A stretch of DNA of 7,118 nt from Desulfuromonadaceae bacterium (GCA_016744555.1 JADGED010000121.1:1-7118); one strand, 5' to 3'. Shown: positions 1 to 5,815, counted from the first letter of the stretch. The notes: generated by a model from the letters alone, not told the origin. Numbers and translations are program-made.

Positions 1-377
1 AATTGTGGCTCTCCCATATTGACTCGCACCGACTCCACCAATTTCGATGGACCGACAAACATTTTCAGCGCCAACACCCCGTTGCCAGTTTCAACATTGA
101 TGTCCAAATTATCAACTAAACCATGATCGTATGCATATTTTGCAACGCAACGGATGCCGTTGCCGCACATTTCGGCCTCGCTGCCATCAGAATTAAACAT
201 CCGCATACGAACATCGGCTACAATGGAGGGTAAGATAAGGATCAGCCCGTCGCCACCGATACCAAAGTTTCTATCACTTACCTGCTGTGCCAAAACATCT
301 GGCTGCGTAATCGACTCTGTAAATCCATTTATGTAGATATAGTCATTACCTGCACCATGCATTTTAGTGAATTTCAT
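1..377 (-). CDS. dapF: Diaminopimelate epimerase, N-terminal part (cut by window edge)
   Basis: DapF interconverts LL- and meso-diaminopimelate in the cytoplasm, feeding lysine and peptidoglycan synthesis. Reading the minus strand from ATG at 377 gives 125 codons before the window ends, under half of the roughly 275 residues usual for the family. The start reads MKFTKMHGAGNDY, which is the family N-terminus, with Asn11 in the substrate-binding GxGND segment. GIGGDG lies at about residues 39-44. MCGNGIRC lies at 70-77, where Cys71 is the first of the two catalytic cysteines; the second lies outside the window. A good ribosome binding site (GGGAGAAG) sits just upstream of the ATG. The gene points the same way as the prmA-rsmE-RDD operon but is separated from it by 213 nt with its own promoter-like sequence, so it is probably a separate unit. 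Identification is secure. Confidence 0.96.
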   Translation of the reverse strand, partial: MKFTKMHGAGNDYIYINGFTESITQPDVLAQQVSDRNFGIGGDGLILILPSIVADVRMRMFNSDGSEAEMCGNGIRCVAKYAYDHGLVDNLDINVETGNGVLALKMFVGPSKLVESVRVNMGEPQ

Positions 378-416
378 TGCTTCTCCCGACATTAATTAAT
401 CAAACAATCGAAGTTA

Positions 417-444
417 ACTTTAGCTTTACGGAACCATATCACAA
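417..444 (-). promoter_or_regulatory. Possible sigma70-type promoter of dapF
   Basis: Read on the minus strand, TTGTGA (444-439) and TAAAGT (422-417) are 16 nt apart. Each matches 4 of 6 consensus positions, and transcription would begin about 33 nt before the dapF ATG. A perfect 10-bp palindrome AAGTTAACTT (411-420) overlaps the -10. This is inferred from motif match only, and the rest of this AT-rich gap could supply other promoters. Confidence 0.35.
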
Positions 445-455
445 GTTACAGCCAT

Positions 456-477
456 AAAAAAAGGCACCAAACCCGCC
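456..477 (-). terminator. Weak terminator-like hairpin with T7 run
   Basis: On the minus strand GGCGGGTTTGGTGCC is followed by seven T residues. The stem is only three G-C pairs plus one G-U, so it is weak, but the U-run and the location between the RDD gene and dapF are right for ending the upstream operon. Confidence 0.3.
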
Positions 478-550
478 AAGAATAAACATAAATAATAAGT
501 TTACTAAAGAAGATTTACTGCCAATTTTTTATTATTAGGTACTATATTTT

Positions 551-580
551 CACAAAAGCATCGGGCTAATTACTAAGCCC
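551..580 (-). terminator. Possible terminator after the zinc-ribbon/RDD gene
   Basis: About 10 nt past the stop of the RDD gene, the minus strand can fold GGGCT...AGCCC (arms 580-576 and 567-563). It is followed by a broken T-run (GATGCTTTTG). The five-pair stem is short and the U-run imperfect, so this is a modest candidate that may act together with the hairpin at 456-477. Confidence 0.35.
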
Positions 581-590
581 AGCGCCACTA

Positions 591-1895
591 TCAACAGGAG
601 GCCTCAGAGAGGACAACAACTCTTGTCCCTGCAAGTTTATCGTTCCAACCTCGACGTTCAGAATTACTCATCACAAGGATATAACCAATGCCAGCTGGCA
701 AAAGCTGCAGTAACCCTCCGACACTACGCAAAAAAGCCTGAGCAAAAGCCAGCGGCTCACCATCGATGGTCTCCACCCGCATACCAGTAAGCATTTTCCC
801 AGGGGTTTGACCTGCCAAAAAATGGAAGAGGGTAAAATAGCCAAACGAAAGAAAAAACAGCACGAGAAAATATGGCACCGATAAATTAATAAGGGTATCT
901 AAAGACGGGAGCAAGCGAGTTGCCTGCGTCGACATAGCCGCTTCGGCAGCAACAATAAAGCAACCCCCAACTGTGATTAAAATTACGAGATCATAAATAA
1001 AAGCACTAACACAATTTCGTACCGTCGGTGTAGAAAACCTATCAACAGGCGCCACCTCTTGAGATGAAGCATGAACGGATTGCGTGGCAACAATTGCTGG
1101 CACTGGATCCATCGCAACTTTTGGCTCCACAACTGGCGCTACTTTTTCTACGCTAAACAGTTCACCGTCTTCAGCAGCTTCAGCAGTTTCAAAAACATAG
1201 TTTTCTGACTCTATGTCTGCTTCTGCAACCAGCTCTGCAGTTTCCGCCAAGCCATCTTGCACCGAAACAGTTGCAGTACGCCCTGCTTCAACAAAACTAT
1301 CGAGACTTGCTTCCGGAGCCCTCACATCCTGTGAAGACTCCGGTAATTCAAAAGGGGACTTGGGGTCCTCCTCAGTCCCTATATCTTCAGCTTCAGCTGG
1401 AGCTTCTAATGCTTCATCGTCAAATGAAAAGTCGTTGCCGGCATCTTCGCCGCCATCACTATCAACATCAAATCCGAAATCATCATCCAAGTCATCATCT
1501 TCCGACTTAGCTTTCGGTGCTTCAATAGTCTCTTCAATATCTTCGTCTTCAGGAGCTTCTTCAAACAACTCGTCAAAAGTAAGATCATCATCTTCAGCAG
1601 TGTCGCCCATAAAGTCGAAACCAAAATCATCACTATCAGCTTCACTTGCTTCAGCAGCCGTTTCAGGTGCCGGTGCCAGTGTTGGGCTTGCTGCTGCAGC
1701 AACGGCAGCTACGGCAGCATCGGCGATAGAATCATCTGCACCAGCCTCTGGAGCTTTCCCGTCTGGGGTCATATCGCCGGGAAACAACACACTCTTAATG
1801 CCGTAGTTCTGCTTGAACATGACCAGATCGTTCCCACATTTTTTACAACTGTCAAAGTGGTCAAAACTGTTATAGCCACACTTAGGACATCTCAT
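591..1895 (-). CDS. Zinc-ribbon, acidic-linker, RDD-family membrane protein of unknown function
   Basis: The 434-residue protein has three parts. Residues 3-21 form a four-cysteine zinc ribbon (Cys3, Cys6, Cys17, Cys20; CPKCG and CKKCG). Residues about 50-285 are a low-complexity Ala/Glu/Asp linker, presumably disordered, carrying repeated DDFGFD/NDFSFD/DDLTFD motifs near 89-94, 104-108, 138-143 and 154-159. Residues about 291-430 are an RDD domain with hydrophobic segments near 297-318, 336-360 and 391-409. The family signatures GQTPGKMLTGMRV (362-374) and RGWNDKLAGTRVVV (415-428) are both present. The zinc ribbon and linker should be cytoplasmic. RDD proteins are membrane proteins, a few implicated in ion transport, but most lack a known function and I do not assign one. 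ATG at 1895 follows AGGAAAGG, a good ribosome binding site. It is the last gene of the prmA-rsmE operon, 29 nt after rsmE. Confidence 0.9.
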   Translation of the reverse strand: MRCPKCGYNSFDHFDSCKKCGNDLVMFKQNYGIKSVLFPGDMTPDGKAPEAGADDSIADAAVAAVAAAASPTLAPAPETAAEASEADSDDFGFDFMGDTAEDDDLTFDELFEEAPEDEDIEETIEAPKAKSEDDDLDDDFGFDVDSDGGEDAGNDFSFDDEALEAPAEAEDIGTEEDPKSPFELPESSQDVRAPEASLDSFVEAGRTATVSVQDGLAETAELVAEADIESENYVFETAEAAEDGELFSVEKVAPVVEPKVAMDPVPAIVATQSVHASSQEVAPVDRFSTPTVRNCVSAFIYDLVILITVGGCFIVAAEAAMSTQATRLLPSLDTLINLSVPYFLVLFFLSFGYFTLFHFLAGQTPGKMLTGMRVETIDGEPLAFAQAFLRSVGGLLQLLPAGIGYILVMSNSERRGWNDKLAGTRVVVLSEASC

Positions 1896-1924
1896 GACCT
1901 TTCCTTTCTTTAATCCATCGTCTA

Positions 1925-2659
1925 TTAAGCTTGCCGACCAGCGGCCAAATCACCATAAAGATATTGCAAAACCGTCATTATCGCAAGCCCTGCCGTTTCT
2001 GTACGCAAAATTCTTGGCCCGAGACTTACCGATCGAAACCCTGCACGACTAGCTTGATCTTCTTCTTGAGGTGTAATTCCCCCCTCTGGCCCGACAACAA
2101 CTGCTATTTGTTTTGGCTGTACTTGTGGCAATACCGCTGCTAATGGCTCAGCACTGTCCTCCCACAAGAGCAATTTCAAATCGGCCTCAACTGCGTCCAA
2201 CGTTTCGGTAAAAGTTGTGTCTATCTGTAGCTGTGGCACGTGATACTGCTGACTTTGCCTAGCAGCCTCTTGAACTATTTTTTCCCAGCGGTGCTGCCGC
2301 TTTTTCTTGCGCTCGCCTTTTAACTGACTCACACTGCGGCTCATTGAAACCAAGTGAAAATCATTCACTCCAATCTCTGTCCCTTTTTGCAAGATCAGCT
2401 CGACCTTATCCCCTTTTGGCATCCCTTGAATCAATGTCAATGGGCACTTTGGTTGCGGATAAGTATCAATACTAAGAAGTTCTGCCTTGTTCTCTGGCCT
2501 TAACACAGCCTTAGCTACTTGTCCTTTGCCACTAAACAAAAGGATTTCTTCTCCGGGCTGAAGGCGGAGCACAGTAAGTAAATGGCGTTGTAGCTCCGCA
2601 GGCAAACAGACAACTGCACCGCAGCGCAATTCAACTTCCGGCAAATAAAAGCTACGCAT
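1925..2659 (-). CDS. rsmE: 16S rRNA (uracil-1498-N3)-methyltransferase RsmE
   Basis: RsmE methylates N3 of U1498 in helix 44 of 16S rRNA, in the assembled 30S subunit, using S-adenosylmethionine. The 244-residue product matches the family length. It shows an N-terminal PUA-like part with HLLTVLRL (26-33) and a C-terminal SPOUT (knotted) methyltransferase domain. Signatures are QKGTEIGV (91-98), a basic stretch leading into WEKIVQEAARQSQ (125-137), VVVGPEGG (187-194) and LGPRILRTETA (213-223); the last two form the cofactor-binding knot. The ATG directly abuts the prmA stop (TAGATG on the minus strand) and no strong ribosome binding site is visible. Translation therefore probably depends on termination-reinitiation after prmA. 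PrmA and RsmE are commonly adjacent and both modify the ribosome, so the pairing fits. Confidence 0.96.
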   Translation of the reverse strand: MRSFYLPEVELRCGAVVCLPAELQRHLLTVLRLQPGEEILLFSGKGQVAKAVLRPENKAELLSIDTYPQPKCPLTLIQGMPKGDKVELILQKGTEIGVNDFHLVSMSRSVSQLKGERKKKRQHRWEKIVQEAARQSQQYHVPQLQIDTTFTETLDAVEADLKLLLWEDSAEPLAAVLPQVQPKQIAVVVGPEGGITPQEEDQASRAGFRSVSLGPRILRTETAGLAIMTVLQYLYGDLAAGRQA

Positions 2660-3580
2660 CTATTTTTCCCGGTAAAACGCCAAGCAAACCCACTCATCTT
2701 GATACCTACTTGGAGACAATCTAAGTGGCAAATCGGCAAATCCAGTTACCACAAATTGCTCCTTCTCTTCCAGAATCCCTGATAAAATTAACCAACCACC
2801 AGGCACAAGGTGCTTAAAAAATTCACGCCTTAATCTTACGTTCTCTTCTGCCATTATATTGGCAACAATTAAATTAAATTGACCGTCAATCTCTTCCAGA
2901 GGTTGATCACTTACAGTTATCTGCTGGCCATAACTATTTAGTGCAATATTATCATGTGCCACCCTGCAGGCGACAAGGTCAATGTCTGTTGCAGTGATAT
3001 CCTGACAACCAAGTGCTGCCGCTCCAAGCGCCAATATTCCAGAACCTGTACCAACGTCAATCATTTTAGCTGGAGGGTTGTCACTGTCTAACAATTCGGC
3101 AATCAATTCCAAGCATAACTTCGTCGTTCCATGAGTACCGGTACCAAACGCCATCCCTGGATCTATCTCAATTACAACTTCATCATCATGGGGAGTATAG
3201 TCCTCCCAACTAGGACGAATTACCAACCGTGAGCCAACATGAAAACTAGAGAAATTTTGTTTCCAACCCTGTGCCCAGTCTTCATTATGAATTGAATCAG
3301 AAGCCTTCACATGAAATGCGTTGCCCGAAAACAACGGCATAGCATTAAAAGCGGCCTCAATTTCGGCAATCAATTTTTCCACATCGGGAACAGTGTCAAA
3401 ATAAGCCTGCAAGGTGTATGGCGTTGTAGCCTCTAACTCTTCATCTGGGACCACAAAAGTATCAAGAGCACGTTCCTCAACAACAGTGCCAGTGCTACCA
3501 CACTCTGACAATATGGCAACGGCAATATCAACCAATTGCCCAACGACCTCAACTTCAATAACAATCCACTCATTTTCCAT
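2660..3580 (-). CDS. prmA: Ribosomal protein L11 methyltransferase PrmA
   Basis: PrmA adds methyl groups to ribosomal protein L11, using S-adenosylmethionine. From the ATG at 3580 the product is 306 residues, close to the roughly 295 of typical PrmA. An in-frame GTG two codons earlier (3586) is an alternative, but neither start has a strong ribosome binding site. I prefer ATG because AAGTG lies at usable spacing. In the ATG numbering, an N-terminal L11-recognition part (about 1-95) precedes the class I methyltransferase domain. DPGMAFGTGTHGTT lies near 140-152, the glycine-rich cofactor loop DVGTGSG at 175-181, the acidic ribose-binding strand ATDID near 197-201, and VANIMAE near 239-245. It is the first gene of the operon and shares its TAG stop boundary with the rsmE ATG. 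Confidence 0.95.
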   Translation of the reverse strand: MENEWIVIEVEVVGQLVDIAVAILSECGSTGTVVEERALDTFVVPDEELEATTPYTLQAYFDTVPDVEKLIAEIEAAFNAMPLFSGNAFHVKASDSIHNEDWAQGWKQNFSSFHVGSRLVIRPSWEDYTPHDDEVVIEIDPGMAFGTGTHGTTKLCLELIAELLDSDNPPAKMIDVGTGSGILALGAAALGCQDITATDIDLVACRVAHDNIALNSYGQQITVSDQPLEEIDGQFNLIVANIMAEENVRLRREFFKHLVPGGWLILSGILEEKEQFVVTGFADLPLRLSPSRYQDEWVCLAFYREK

Positions 3581-3629
3581 AAACACTTAATTAACAGAAT
3601 CTATCACTCAAAAGCAATACAGAATCTAA

Positions 3630-3635
3630 ATTATA
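3630..3635 (-). promoter_or_regulatory. Probable -10 element for the prmA operon
   Basis: The minus strand reads TATAAT here, a perfect -10 hexamer, about 50 nt upstream of the prmA ATG, predicting a leader near 43 nt. No convincing -35 is seen at 16-18 nt spacing, so either an activator is needed or the call is wrong. A 10-bp direct repeat (TAGATTCTGT on this strand, 3628-3619 and 3603-3594) lies just downstream. Confidence 0.4.
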
Positions 3636-3674
3636 GAATTTCATACACAATTTTATACTCACGAACTAGCATAA

Positions 3675-3710
3675 AAGAATAATAATTAAAAAATGATTAT
3701 TATTATTCTT
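3675..3710. promoter_or_regulatory. Inverted repeat with Fur-box-like core
   Basis: A perfect 12-bp inverted repeat (AAGAATAATAAT at 3675-3686, ATTATTATTCTT at 3699-3710) is separated by 12 nt. The 19-mer at 3689-3707, read on the minus strand, matches 15 of 19 positions of the classical Fur box GATAATGATAATCATTATC. It sits in the divergent region between prmA and the response regulator. It lies directly upstream of a possible plus-strand promoter (TTGCAC at 3709-3714, TAAAGT at 3732-3737, 17 nt apart). The base composition is very AT-rich, so a chance match is possible. No iron-related gene is visible nearby. Confidence 0.4.
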
Positions 3711-3849
3711 GCACCGTAAAACCGTCTCTGCTAAAGTGAAAAAAATTTACTGGTAGTAATGTAATAATACGGAGTTAATGTCGTGCTGACCTCTAACATT
3801 TTCACATTTCTACCACCCCGCCTACGCAAAACAGTTAACCTAAGCGTTA

Positions 3850-3855
3850 TATAAT
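3850..3855 (+). promoter_or_regulatory. Probable -10 element of the response regulator gene
   Basis: TATAAT is a perfect -10, within an 8-bp palindrome (TTATATAA), 55 nt upstream of the ATG. The expected -35 position (about 3827-3833) reads only weakly (AAAACA), a pattern typical of activator-dependent promoters. Autoactivation by the regulator is a possibility, not something the sequence shows. Confidence 0.4.
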
Positions 3856-3894
3856 GCGTAGGGCGAAGTAATGATAGCGTAACAATAAAGACCA

Positions 3895-3900
3895 GAGGAG
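3895..3900 (+). promoter_or_regulatory. Strong ribosome binding site of the response regulator
   Basis: GAGGAG lies 9 nt before the ATG at 3910 and fixes the start. It is much stronger than the sequence ahead of the downstream kinase, suggesting the regulator is made in excess over the kinase. Confidence 0.7.
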
Positions 3901-3909
3901 AAACGAACA

Positions 3910-4584
3910 ATGCGCATCTTGGTTGTTGAAGACGAAAAAAAAGTTGCCAGTTTCATTAAGCGAGGACTTGAAGAAGAAGAGTTCTCTGTTGATGTAGCTT
4001 ATGATGGTGAAGAAGGCATCCAAATGGCAATAAATGCTGCCTACGACCTAATCCTCATGGACGTAATGTTGCCCAAAAAAGACGGCCTGAGCGCCATCAA
4101 GGAACTACGTGAAAACAACGTAGCCAGCCCAATTCTTTGCCTTACTGCAAAAGACACTATTGAAGATATTGTTTCTGGTCTCGATATTGGCAGTGACGAC
4201 TACCTAACTAAACCGTTTGCCTTCGCTGAGCTCATTGCAAGGGTAAGGGCGCTGATTCGGCGAGGGTCGCAAGACCGTGGAGCAGAGCTAACCTTTGCAG
4301 ATCTTCGACTTGACCCTGTTGGGCATAAAGTGTGGCGCAATAAGACAGAGATTGACCTCACATCAAAAGAGTATGCATTACTAGAATACTTTATGCGTAG
4401 CCCAAACCAAGTTCTTACTCGAACCATGATCGCAGAACACGTTTGGGATTACACCTTTGATTCATTTACCAATATAATTGATGTATATGTTAACTATTTA
4501 CGCAAAAAAATTGATCGCGATTTTGATAAAAAACTTATTCATACCGTTCGTGGCATGGGATATGTATTAAAGGAATCCGATTGA
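3910..4584 (+). CDS. OmpR/PhoB-family two-component response regulator
   Basis: This 224-residue DNA-binding regulator has a receiver domain (about 1-118) and a C-terminal winged-helix domain (about 127-221). The receiver has the full phosphorylation site: acidic pocket Glu7/Asp8, phosphoacceptor Asp51 in LILMDVMLP, Thr79 in CLTAK and Lys101 in YLTKPF. It should therefore be phosphorylated normally. The winged helix shows LTSKEYALLEYFM, the recognition-helix region VNYLRKKID and the terminal HTVRGMGYVL. Overall style resembles the metal-responsive CusR/CopR group, but the inducing signal cannot be read from the sequence. The ATG at 3910 follows GAGGAG. The gene ends just before a strong intrinsic terminator, so it can be transcribed alone. 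The histidine kinase at 4727 is the obvious partner by position. Confidence 0.95.
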   Translation: MRILVVEDEKKVASFIKRGLEEEEFSVDVAYDGEEGIQMAINAAYDLILMDVMLPKKDGLSAIKELRENNVASPILCLTAKDTIEDIVSGLDIGSDDYLTKPFAFAELIARVRALIRRGSQDRGAELTFADLRLDPVGHKVWRNKTEIDLTSKEYALLEYFMRSPNQVLTRTMIAEHVWDYTFDSFTNIIDVYVNYLRKKIDRDFDKKLIHTVRGMGYVLKESD

Positions 4585-4612
4585 TTAAGCGCACAAAGGA
4601 TTAACCCCTAAG

Positions 4613-4665
4613 ACGCCTCAGCTACCGACTATGCGATTGTCCGGTTTAAAGTTGAGGCGTTTTTT
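4613..4665 (+). terminator. Strong intrinsic terminator between response regulator and kinase
   Basis: ACGCCTCAGCT (4613-4623) pairs with AGTTGAGGCGT (4650-4660), giving an 11-bp stem with a single G-U. An inner ACCG/CGGT helix can extend it. Six T residues (4660-4665) follow directly. It lies 28 nt after the regulator's stop and 62 nt before the kinase start. The kinase must therefore rely on read-through or its own promoter, and I see no clear promoter at 4666-4726. Confidence 0.85.
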
Positions 4666-4726
4666 AGCAACACGCTAATTATTTAATTACTCAACATAGC
4701 CATTCACCTCGAAGCGACACTGGATT

Positions 4727-5593
4727 ATGTCTAACAAATTTGAAAATCACGACCTGAGTGCGATTAAACAACTCACGGAGTCAATAGAAAATATAGATGC
4801 CGAAATTGAACCAGCAGAACTGACTGTACCTGCAGGGACAAGTTCGGCAGTTAAAAATTTAGCGGCAAGTTGCAGCGATCTCATAGAGCGCCGGGCAAAT
4901 AACTTGCGCCGGGCAAAACAATTTACTGCAGATGTTACTCACGAATTGCGCACCCCACTTACTATTTTACGCGGTGAAACAGAACTTGCACTGCGTAATG
5001 ATAGAGATATAAACCAACTCCATCAAGTCCTTGAGTCGAACCTAGAAGAGATCAATCGTATGACTTTTCTAATTGAAGATCTCCTTCTTCTGTCGAAAAG
5101 CGATCTTGGAGAGATCCCCCTCAAAACTGAACCCATGCGACTCGATAGCCTCATTGAAGAACTTCACCATCAAGCCCAACTACTCGCGACTGACAAGAAC
5201 ATTGAAGTAACCCTACTCTCTAAGCACGAGTCAATTTCTCTGCAAGCTGACAATTTACGGTTACGGCAGGTTTTTTTAAACCTCCTTACTAATGCGATAA
5301 AATACACTCCTGAAGATGGAAGCGTCTCTATTGAACTCACAGAAGAAGCAAGTTTCGTAACTATCACAATTAGCGACAGCGGTATTGGGATGGAGGAAAA
5401 ACACCTTAATTCTATTTTTGATCGCTTTTATCGCATCAACAAGACCAATAACCGCTACGATGGCGGGACGGGCTTAGGACTGTCAATTGTTAAGTGGATC
5501 GTAAATGCCCATCAAGGAGAAATAAATGTCACCTCAACTCTTGGGCAAGGCAGCACCTTTACAGTAACTCTTCCAAAGTTAAAGAAAATATAA
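4727..5593 (+). CDS. Sensor-less (truncated-looking) histidine kinase with HAMP-like N-terminus
   Basis: The 288-residue protein keeps the full EnvZ/CusS-type kinase core. The H-box FTADVTHELRTPL has phosphoacceptor His72 and the ExxT phosphatase motif. The N-box LLTNAIKYTPEDG has Asn189. The G1 box SDSGIGM starts near 216, the F-box FDRFYR at 231, and the G2 box GGTGLGL at 246-252. Ahead of it, residues about 10-60 resemble a HAMP linker (LSAIKQLTESIENID, then AVKNLAASCSDLIERR). There is no transmembrane segment or periplasmic domain, although HAMP normally follows a membrane helix. Family relatives are around 450-480 residues, so roughly 170 N-terminal residues appear missing. An in-frame TAG at 4697 rules out an upstream extension, and no hydrophobic coding is seen in 4585-4726. 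No good ribosome binding site precedes ATG 4727. The product should be cytoplasmic. It may be a functional soluble kinase or a decaying gene with an intact core. Confidence 0.88.
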   Translation: MSNKFENHDLSAIKQLTESIENIDAEIEPAELTVPAGTSSAVKNLAASCSDLIERRANNLRRAKQFTADVTHELRTPLTILRGETELALRNDRDINQLHQVLESNLEEINRMTFLIEDLLLLSKSDLGEIPLKTEPMRLDSLIEELHHQAQLLATDKNIEVTLLSKHESISLQADNLRLRQVFLNLLTNAIKYTPEDGSVSIELTEEASFVTITISDSGIGMEEKHLNSIFDRFYRINKTNNRYDGGTGLGLSIVKWIVNAHQGEINVTSTLGQGSTFTVTLPKLKKI

Positions 5594-5700
5594 CTGTAAA
5601 TACGCGCCTGGATCTTCGCAGACATAAAATAAGATGAAAATTTTATTCTTCACACTTTTTTCATTCCATTTCTGACAAAAAGCGTATATAGTGTTTTACA

Positions 5701-5720
5701 GAGATCTTCTTGAAGGTCTC
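5701..5720 (+). other. Compact hairpin immediately upstream of the terminator hairpin
   Basis: GAGATCTT (5701-5708) pairs with AGGTCTC-containing sequence ending at 5720, leaving a four-base loop. The eight pairs include one G-U. The helix stops three bases before the next stem. Its right arm contains AGGTCT, the same hexamer as in the right arm of the following terminator. It may be the first domain of a small RNA or leader. Confidence 0.55.
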
Positions 5721-5722
5721 CT

Positions 5723-5765
5723 GCCCCGAAGACCTACCCCCCCTCCAGGTCTTTGGGGCTTTTTT
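5723..5765 (+). terminator. Strong intrinsic terminator with C-rich loop
   Basis: GCCCCGAAGACCT (5723-5735) pairs with AGGTCTTTGGGGC (5747-5759): 13 bp with one G-U, followed by six T residues (5760-5765). The 11-nt loop is ACCCCCCCTCC, unusually C-rich and complementary to Shine-Dalgarno-like GGAGG. It lies 130 nt after the kinase stop and 90 nt before the next gene. It may end the kinase transcript, or terminate a short RNA or leader that starts in the interval. Confidence 0.88.
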
Positions 5766-5815
5766 ATTTACCGACCTTTTTCATTGCGATAATTTATTTA
5801 CAATCTGCGTATCCG

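Larger units (their letters stand above)
3587..3909. other. Divergent intergenic regulatory region (323 nt)
   Basis: This AT-rich gap separates minus-strand prmA from the plus-strand response regulator. It holds the prmA -10 (3630-3635), the 12-bp inverted repeat (3675-3710), a tandem GTAATGTAAT (3756-3765), a possible 23-codon micro-ORF starting GTG at 3783 after GGAG (3771-3774), and the regulator's -10 and ribosome binding site near 3850-3900. No substantial protein-coding sequence is seen on either strand. Confidence 0.6.

Noticed and set aside
154..336. Plus-strand open frame of 60 codons
   Set aside because: It is antisense to dapF, whose minus-strand frame carries the catalytic motifs.
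1406..1702. Minus-strand open frame of 98 codons, Leu/Lys/Met-rich
   Set aside because: It is a frame-shifted reading of the same repetitive linker in the RDD gene, kept open by the repeat's composition.
1213..1806. Long plus-strand open frame (197 codons), rich in Ser and Ala
   Set aside because: It is antisense to the acidic Ala/Asp/Glu linker of the RDD gene. The composition is what reversed GAN/GCN codons give, and it has no domain or ribosome binding site of note.
3587..3909. Sigma54 promoter in the divergent region
   Set aside because: No TGGCAC-N5-TTGC match was found on either strand.
4585..4726. Kinase N-terminus displaced by a simple frameshift
   Set aside because: No frame of the 142-nt spacer encodes a hydrophobic helix, and it is far too short for a missing domain of about 170 residues. 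A deletion or natural short form is needed instead.
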